50,530 nt of DNA. Source: Gnetum montanum (lineage: Eukaryota; Streptophyta; Gnetopsida; Gnetales; Gnetaceae). How positions within the stretch are numbered: position 1 is the stretch's first letter; every line of letters begins with the position of its first letter. The notes beneath the pieces were generated by a model. That model did not search any database. It was not told the DNA's origin and saw only the letters and a list, made by a program, of their open reading frames with translations. Shown piece after piece: positions 43,542-50,530 of this stretch. The position numbers were made by a program, and so were the translations under genes. The stretch covers positions 109,903 to 160,432 of the forward strand of contig MNCI01012686.1 in NCBI GenBank assembly GCA_015680685.1. The letters are read 5' to 3'.

Positions 43542-43727
43542 TTACTGGGTTCCACCGCTAGATTTCATTGTCGTGCTGTACACGAGGTCAGCCACTATGT
43601 CTTGACCGAATTCATGGCTTGAGATGGAGTTCTTTATGCCACCATTTTGTAAGCGGACGTGGAGTCGACCGACCGTAGCAGATGGAATCTGTTTTCGACT
43701 TTTGCGTATCGTCGGTTTGAATGCAGG
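43542..43727 (-). CDS. Exon-like ORF (61 codons), possible host gene fragment
   Basis: Open from 43727 to the TAA at 43542-43544 without ATG, reading PAFKPTIRKSRKQIPS, GRLHVRLQNGGIKNSISSHE, FGQDIVADLVYSTTMKSS, GGTQ. It has a balanced amino-acid mix unlike the AT-rich shadow ORFs, and it ends at ACCCA/GTAAGT, a strong donor-like site. I do not recognise the product. The next ORF downstream on this strand is the secreted-peptide candidate. Confidence 0.25.
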   Translation of the reverse strand, partial: PAFKPTIRKSRKQIPSATVGRLHVRLQNGGIKNSISSHEFGQDIVADLVYSTTMKSSGGTQ

Positions 43728-43737
43728 TTACTTCCGA

Positions 43738-43885
43738 TTCAAGTAATTTTCTTAACGTCCCATTTTTTATGTCCGTTCAAGAAAAGGTAAGGGAATATTT
43801 GCTCTTCTCTCTCTTTCAAGTAATTTTCTTAACGTCCCATTTTTTATGTCCGTTCAAGAAAAGGTAAGGGAATATTTGCTTTTCT
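43738..43885. repeat. 77-bp tandem duplication
   Basis: Units start at 43738 and 43815 (TTCAAGTAATTTTCTTAACG...), nearly identical. Each carries AAAAGGTAAGGG. Confidence 0.9.
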
Positions 43886-44195
43886 CTTTTTTCTCACCCC
43901 ATCACACTTAAAAAGAACTTATTACATTACCAATGAACATGGTCCTTATTTACATAGGAAATTTTGCCCATGGTGCACTTCATTCTTAAGGTAGGAATTC
44001 TAACACAAGTTTGGCCGATTAGCTGCATTGCAAAGAACATGGTCCTTTTAAAAACTTTGCCCATGGTGTAGTTTAACCCTTGTGCATATGCCTTTTGATT
44101 ACAATCTAGATAACATCATAGTAGGTCTCCTGGGTGGCTAAGGGTTTTCAAGTGAAAAGGAACACACTTCACCTTGTTGTTCATAGGATAGCTAT

Positions 44196-45078
44196 GAAAA
44201 AAAGTAGCTTGTTGTTGACAACCTTCGGTTGACCTCTGTGGAGAAGCAACTCATCCGGGTCAACCAGGACATGAACCGTTTAGCCAGGGAAAATCGAACC
44301 CTCTTGATGGAGGAGGTACACACCATTCGTCAGAAGATGGCTATTGAAATATGCGTGTGGTAATGAAAAGCTAAAGGAGCACTTCTAGGACCAGGTAGGG
44401 ATATATAAACAAATCATTGAGAAAGAGATCCATATGGCCAAGGCCCACATCAATGCTATCAGTGCTCAACACACTGACTGGCGGGCCATATTGGACACAT
44501 ATGCATTTGCCCACTAGGCGGAAGTTAAGAACTAGGACTTGCAGATCCAGGACCTTACAGAATACATGGAGTTGGCAAACCTGCTGTATGCCAACCTTGT
44601 CATGTTAATAGCAAGGCACCCGAGAACAGAGCTCGAGCAACAGGTAGCCACCACCTACATCAAATATGAAATAGAATTTGTAGAACGCAAGAAGATATTG
44701 CAAAAATTGGAGGTTGCAAATTCTAAACTTGAGGTGGTTAAAGCAAGTTACCAGGGACAAAAAGGTATCGCAACAGACTTCGCTCAATGACTTGCAGATT
44801 TTCAAGAATACAGAGACAAAGCTAGAGCCTACGAGGAGGAACGATGGGTGTTTGCGGCTTGGTATGTCAAGGAAAATAAAATGTTTCTGTAATTACCCTG
44901 CCCATGGGAGGTGCCGACTCCATCAAATATTAAAACATTAGCATGGATGGCACAAGATCCCTGAACCAAAGAGGAGAAACTCTAAGCCATACTTCAACAC
45001 CATTAGGCCCCAAGACCTGGAGCACAAGACAAGGGAAAGGCACCCATGGAGGAGCCACCGCCACCAGGAACTACATGA
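44196..45078 (+). pseudogene. Second copy of the coiled-coil end of the RE-F second ORF
   Basis: Corresponds to 26092-26991: NRLARENRTLLMEEVHTIRQ, DLQIQDLTEYMELANLLYAN, ERKKILQKLEVANSKLEVV, ending EEPPPPGTT plus TGA at 45076-45078. A ~15-nt deletion near 44362 (after ICVW) removes the EAKWH codons. The YQGQKG codons restore a Gln where block 1 has a stop. Confidence 0.7.
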
Positions 45079-45268
45079 GTTCCACCAATTTTGTAGCTAT
45101 AGGATTTTCTTTCACATTCTTTGTGTTGTGTCTTAATTTGTTCTGATTCCACACTGCGGCATGAATCCATTATCACCAGTTAATAATCCCATACCTATCC
45201 ACTGTGTAATCAATAGAGCTTGTTCTCACTTTAACTTGAGGATGAGTTTTCATTCAGTCATGGGGGTA

Positions 45269-46102
45269 TGATGAGTTATCATTTTATTGGTCACGATATC
45301 ACGTATGCGATATCATAGCCTAGACATGATATAGCATACATGATATCGTAGCCTCTCTCCTCATCTATAAATAATAGGTAGACAGATTTGGTAGGTAGTT
45401 TTTAGAGTTATTAAGTTTAGGTTTTTAATAAGTTTTTAGGACATCAGTTTTCTTCTCAACCCTTTTCTCCTAGTGCATGCCTGCAGTGTGGTGATTGTAA
45501 TTGTACGACATTCTTATTTGAGTGTGACATACTTGGACACGCACATGATTGTCAATAAAGATAGAGATTACTTCATCATTGCAGCATCCACTTAGCTTAA
45601 TTATTTATTTAATTGTTAGTTACTAATTTCTTAGTTAATATCTCTTCACCCTTATCTCCTAGTAATGTGGAACGAGTACGACTTAATCACGAGCATTCAA
45701 GTGTGACTACTTGGTAACCCAGTAGTGTACTTAGGCCATGTGCTTGGTAATCCTAGTGGTAGTCATGCACGAGGTCCAAGATGTGTACGGATGATTGAGG
45801 AACGGATGCTCATCGCACTTAGGCTAGTTAGATTCCCTCTCACACTCTCTCTCCTAGCTTAGTTCATATTATTTTCCATTATCTTCAGGAGTAGCATTAG
45901 TATAGGAACACATCATACACCTCACTCTAGACTAAACCATACATGATAAAGTTAACACTAGTCTAGATGGGAAGACAACGAACTGCGATCTAAGAATAAC
46001 TATCTAGATACCATAACTAGTCCGTCTATGGAGTTCGACTGGATCATGCGTGAAATGCTCGTATTTGTATGGTTGAGTGTAGGGGTACCTCACCACTCAT
46101 CA
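45269..46102 (+). repeat. Second copy of the RE-F 3' LTR
   Basis: 834 bp, TGATGAG...CTCATCA, directly after ATGGGGGTA. Same flanking ccacc as 28017-28021, showing block duplication rather than a new insertion. Confidence 0.9.
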
Positions 46103-46103
46103 C

Positions 46104-47490
46104 CACCTATTTAATAAATATATGTGCTATGAATTTTGAAAACATTGTCAAGAAAATTACTAAGAAAATTAACATTTGAAATAAATCAACTAAATTTGCA
46201 TCCATAACATTCCATCTCTATCTAATGTGCACCAATATAGGACATTTTGAAGAAAATTTGGTCTTTATCTTCAATGCTATTTGTATCGTATAGTAGACAT
46301 ATTTGTTCTTGACAAGGAATTTTGTGTCATCTACCTTTTCCAATTCTTAGATGATAAGATCCTATTTTAGCTTTGCTAATCATGCATTGTAATTGATGAG
46401 AAATAGTGGCAAATAAATAATTTTTTTTGAATTAAAGCCTCCCTTGATACTATTCAAATGTAAATGTTTTTTTGCCATTCCAGGCCAAGATATTTGTAAG
46501 AGGAAACTATGTTTATGTGTTTATTTCCTATCGTAAAATTGTACATCTTATTTCGTGTGCCAAAAATCATAACTTTTGTTTTTTGGACATCAACATTCAT
46601 TTTTAACTATTGACAAAATTCATTAAGAGTATTAAGTATTTGCAACAATCTTTTCACTGAATTTGAAATTAAGGCAACATCATTAGCATAGAGTAAGAGT
46701 CTAACTGGGCTGCTTTTGATTGTAATTACAAAATGAGATGGTATTTTATGAATACTCTTCAAGTTCATGAATAAAAAACCAAATAAAGTAGCAAAAAGAA
46801 GACATCCTTATCTAATACCAACAAAACTATTAAATAAAATTCTTTCTTGCCCATTTGTAAACTTAATGCATACTTTTGTAAAATTTTTAGATAGCCAATA
46901 ATAGTGTGTATGATCTTCTAAATTTTTCAGGTGTCTATAACTTCCTTCGAATGATAGAATCCTAGGCTTAAAAAACATTTACAAAGCAAATAAAAGTTTT
47001 CATCTTTTGCTTTATTAATAAGATATTTTAAAGTGATTAAATGATCTATAGTATAATGCTGTTGCCTAAATTGTCCTAAACTGTCTGAGCATCTCTATAA
47101 CTTACTTTGAATAATAGAATCATTGGCTTAAAAAAATTTACAAAGCAAATAAAATTTTTCTTTTGTTCTATTAATAAGATATTTTAAAGTGATAAAATGT
47201 TCTATTGCAGAATGTTGTGGCCTATGTGCAAAATTGCAGGTATCTTCTTCCTTTACCCCATATTCCAAGCATAAATTTTAAAATTGTGGTTGAAAGCTTA
47301 GCAAAAATATTGTTGATTCATTTTATAATTATTAGATCTTTTTTTGTCTTCTTTTTAAAGAGTATAACTACTTCAACTACTCTATTGGTGCAACATTTTT
47401 TTTCTAACCTCACTTTAATGTCATATAATGTCTTTAATCCTATGCAAATAATTCTATCCAATATTACTAGACTTCACTATCGACTCGTTT
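46104..47490 (-). pseudogene. Second copy of the RTE-like RT relic
   Basis: Colinear with 28020-29400, including the YAND box (about 46672-46700) and the internal tandem duplication (about 46937-47240). Confidence 0.6.
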
Positions 47491-47522
47491 TTGTGGGTAT
47501 AAACTCCATCCATTTTTGTTGG

Positions 47523-47912
47523 TTAGATATATATGAATTGGTAGAGATGATCTTAAAGAAGATGATGTTAACCAAGCCCGACTCCTGTATGAGGCAACAA
47601 GAAAGATAAAAATAGAATTACTCATCCATTCCTTATTTCTTTACCCATTTCCCAATTTAGTTATACCCTCTCAGTCAAGTTTGTTCTATCTTTGTTTGTT
47701 CATGGTGTTCTTGAAACATAAACCTCTCACATAAATAACAGCTCAAAAACACCATGAATAAACAAAGACAGAACAAACTTGACTGAGAGGGTAAAACTAA
47801 ATTGGGAAATGGGTAAGGAAATAGAGGATGGATGAGTGATTCTATTTTTATCTTTCTTGTTTTCTCATGTCTTTTTAAAAATCATCTCAGCCAATTCATA
47901 TATATATCTAAG
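47523..47912. mobile_element. MITE-2 (copy 2), longer arms
   Basis: Outer left arm TTAGATATATATGAATTGG (47523) pairs with CCAATTCATATATATATCTAA (47891-47912); core arms begin at 47596. The element is about 390 bp and shows the state before the deletion in copy 1. Confidence 0.75.
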
Positions 47913-48285
47913 CTAGTGGAGTCGTTTTGTAGGCTAGGTGTAGAGTTTAATTATTTTTTTTCGTGGAGCTGTTTTGTAAGCTAGGTGTAGAATTTATTTA
48001 TTTTTTTAAATTTTTAAAGTTATCAATTATCATTATAAAGGTTATTATTATAAAAGTTAAGTTGTGAAATTTTTTTTGAAAGTTTTAAAGTTATCAATTA
48101 TCATTAGAAAGGACACTGTTATAAATGTTTAAGTTGTTAAAAAATTATTTAAACTATTTCAATAATATCACTATTTGCATACCAAGTAATATATATGGAT
48201 AATTCAATCATTTAGCTAGATACGGAATAATCCAATTAATGTGTGCTTGCACCTTTTTATTTGGTGTTGAATGATATCATATAAT

Positions 48286-48710
48286 GCATCATCTTGAGAA
48301 AGCTTGCATGAAGGAATGACTTTAGAAGCCCATCCCCACGTATATTGAGCAAAGGGGCAATGCAAAAAAACATAGATAAAATCTGCAATTCCACCATAGA
48401 GGGGGCACTTAGGGGTGTGAATCCTAAGGTATTCAAGATGTTTGCCGATGAGTAAACCTTGATGGAGAAGACACCAGAGAAATTGTTGAATTTTAGGAAG
48501 AGTTAGAAGGTTCCAAATTCATTTGAAGAGGGGGATCCAAAATTGCTCAAACTCTTGTTTGTGTCAAGATCTATTACAATGTTGAATGACCATTGAGGAG
48601 TCCTTCAACAGTTGAAAGGGAATATGCAGCTTACAAGGAAGAAGTTTCGACTCATTAATCCACTAGAGGCCATGAAATATACTTTGAACCAAAATGTACA
48701 ATTGTAAGTA
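48286..48710 (-). pseudogene. Second copy of the L1 C-terminal fragment, truncated
   Basis: Corresponds to about 31416-31840. The junction at 48286 joins it directly to AT-rich sequence of 30083, so the final part of the LINE and its poly-G tract are absent here. Confidence 0.7.
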
Positions 48711-48715
48711 CCAAT

Positions 48716-49508
48716 TGATGAGTGGTGAGGTATCCCTACACTCAACCATATGAATACGAGCGCTTCACGCATGATCTGGTTGAACTCCACAGATGGATTA
48801 GTTGTGGTATCTAGATAGTTACTCATAGATCACAGTTCCCTGTCTTCCCAAACTTACTTGTATTGTCACGGTTGTATGGTTAAGTAAGCTTGTGGTATAT
48901 AATTTTTATAGCTTTTGTATTTTTTATGTATTTTGCTAATAAAGGAGAGGGAGAGAGAACTAAGTAGCTAACTTACATTATCTATTCATTAATTAAGTTC
49001 TAAATTTTTCTAGCACCAGTATCTGTTCCCACTTGCCGTACACATCCTGAACTAGTGCAACATTGCTGGGATTACCAAACGCTAATCGTTACTAGGTTAC
49101 CAAGCACTACACGTATGCTCGAAGCGGTCGTACTAAGTGTATTTAACTAAGAGGGTTGAAGGTTGAGAGAGATATTAATTAACTAGGAAAGCATTAAAAA
49201 ATAATTAATTACTAATTAGCTTAATCTTTATGCTGCAAGGTTTATCATAAAGTTCATCTTTAATGCTGTACAAAAAATTGTGCTCAGGTACAAATTGCTC
49301 GAATAAAGATCCATTCACTCTATGACTCCTACTATGGGCACACAAAAATAATTCTAACTTTGGAATGACTAAACTACAAGAATCTAGCTAAGGGTCTAAG
49401 TCTAACTATGTGGAACCAAGGGCGCCACCTCTTATTTATAGAAGATGATGCAGGATGCAATATCGCATGGCAGATGCGATATCACGTATGCGATATCACA
49501 ACTCATCA
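48716..49508 (-). repeat. Second copy of the RE-H 3' LTR
   Basis: 793 bp, flanked on the left by CCAAT (48711-48715), the original target-site copy of RE-H. Confidence 0.9.
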
Positions 49509-50530
49509 TACCCCCATGACTGAATGAAAACTCATCCTCAAGTTCCTTACAAAATATTGGGAAGGTATGGGATTATTGACTTAACTGACAACTAATGGTG
49601 AATGGGATGACATGTGAACGGATCAGTCATTACAATACATGACAATATTAGTGTTCATGACTACAAGAATGAACACTATACACAATTGACATCTAGCCTT
49701 GTTTGGCAGCTGAGAGAGAAGAGAGAGAGAGAGAGAAAAGAAGAAGACGTGTTGTTGCCGATGCCAGGATTGCACCTTCCGTTGTACATCTATAACCATG
49801 CCATCAGTCTTGTTCCTTACAGGATTGTTCCAGCACCAGTCCATCTTGAGTGTTTCCTCCAGATCCAGTCCATTGCTGTATGATTGCCATCTGCACACAC
49901 AACATAGTCACATATGAGCAAGGATAAGTAAATCACAATACAGTTGATACCTCGCCTCGGTGTAAGGTCCATTAGCTGAGTTGTGATATGGCCAATATGG
50001 ATTCTAGAGATATAACACTAGTGACTACCCAAGGTGTAGGGGTTAGAAAAAATTGGACTAGGGCCCCCTTGACTAAGAGTGATCCTCCAGCAGTGATAGA
50101 ATGGAAAAAGATAAGGAATAAGAAAGATGGAGAAAAAGAAACAATGACAACATCGATAAAATGGATGTCAGAGATGGAAATGAACAAAAAAAATGTTGAT
50201 TGTGGGAATGTTTAAGGGAAAGAAAACTGATGCACCAAATAGAAATGCCAGTGGGTTCTCCCCAAAGCAGGCTCATGCCCTTTTATGCCCTGGCAAATCC
50301 ACATTCAAAGAGTTCGTAGGCTTTGGAAATGTCATTTGGAAGAAAGAGTTAAAGACTTAACCCCAAGAATTCACCAAAGAGAAAACAATGCATCAACCAA
50401 AATATAGACTACTGATACAACTGGCAATGAGGTGGAAAGTAGAGAAAGAATGATGGGGAGAAGAGAATGGAATGGAGTCCCAAGAACAAGGTGGTGTACA
50501 GCCCCTTGTGTATTTATGGTTAATGTGACT
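49509..50530 (-). other. Second copy of the RE-H spacer, running off the window
   Basis: Colinear with 32639-33662. The candidate exon after the splice-like site has TGG (Trp) where block 1 has TAG, so its frame (about 49623-49890, RWQSYSNGLDLEETLKMDWC) is longer here. Confidence 0.6.

Larger units (their letters stand above)
41181..44195. other. Low-repeat island between the LINE and the second duplicated block
   Basis: Nothing here matches another part of the window. It holds short direct repeats (TTGCAGCTGGCCGGAAAATC at 41658 and 41727), a hairpin, two small tandem duplications and two coding-like ORFs on the minus strand, described separately. This is the best place for host sequence, but no gene is proven. 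Confidence 0.5.
44196..50530 (+). repeat. Second copy of block 26092-33662 (direct, ~18.1 kb away)
   Basis: Starts inside the RE-F second ORF at a run of seven A and stays colinear to the end of the window. It includes the end of ORF2, the 3' LTR, the RTE relic, MITE-2, a LINE end, the RE-H 3' LTR and spacer. A 480-base sample (28020-28500 against 46104-46580) shows only about six differences. It lacks about 1.33 kb (30084-31415) and keeps 90 bp lost from block 1. Confidence 0.9.

Noticed and set aside
1-50530. CRISPR arrays, rRNA or tRNA genes, bacterial operons
   Set aside because: No regularly spaced repeats, no rRNA-like sequence and no full tRNA cloverleaf; the DNA is plant repeat DNA.

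Overview
The window looks like intergenic DNA from a large, repeat-rich plant nuclear genome. The signs are Ty3/gypsy-type LTR retrotransposons primed by tRNA-Asp, an L1-type LINE, an RTE-like LINE, foldback MITEs, widespread C-to-T decay and almost no intact ORFs. A gymnosperm or another giant-genome seed plant would fit, but I cannot name the species. Most ORFs over 60 codons are antisense or out-of-frame shadows of decayed elements. I find no intact host gene, rRNA, tRNA or CRISPR array.

Layout. 1-5178: two minus-strand LTR elements of one superfamily, RE-A (1-3211) inserted into the gag of RE-B (3212-5178). 5179-5724: a LINE 3' fragment, cut by RE-C. 5725-12450: RE-C (plus): 5' LTR, PBS, gag, 2-kb spacer, internal promoter, intron, second ORF; truncated by RE-G. 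12451-14741: RE-G, a different LTR family with a 1.4-kb LTR and only the integrase tail. 14742-15269: a 528-bp perfect-style foldback MITE. 15270-19913: GC-rich gag-like relic, an RTE scrap and unassigned sequence. 19914-28016: RE-F (plus), the best copy of the main family: truncated 5' LTR, PBS, gag, spacer, internal promoter, intron, second ORF, polypurine tract, 834-bp 3' LTR. 28017-29409: RTE-like reverse transcriptase relic (minus). 29410-29724: second MITE. 30084-30795: unassigned with a SINE-like head. 30842-41180: L1-type LINE (minus), split by RE-H (31846-36890, minus, complete with both LTRs and a CCAAT target duplication). 41181-44195: a low-repeat island with an exon-like ORF and a possible small secreted-peptide ORF. 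44196-50530: a direct second copy, roughly 98-99% identical where I compared it by eye, of 26092-33662, running off the window.

The most interesting system is the RE-C/RE-F family. It has gag but no protease, reverse transcriptase, RNase H or integrase between gag and the 3' LTR. In place of pol it carries a second ~900-codon ORF (N-terminal basic tail, a domain resembling the 'putative plant transposon protein' family, then a long coiled coil). That ORF sits behind its own TATA box, a cluster of GATATC dyads like those in the LTR promoter, and a 5'-leader intron with a TACTAAC branch site. A hairpin between the ORFs keeps its pairing in the two copies although its bases changed. The family therefore looks like a two-gene, pol-less LTR retrotransposon that must borrow reverse transcriptase and integrase in trans. 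RE-H is a sister in which the whole second-ORF module has been replaced by unrelated, perhaps host-derived, sequence.
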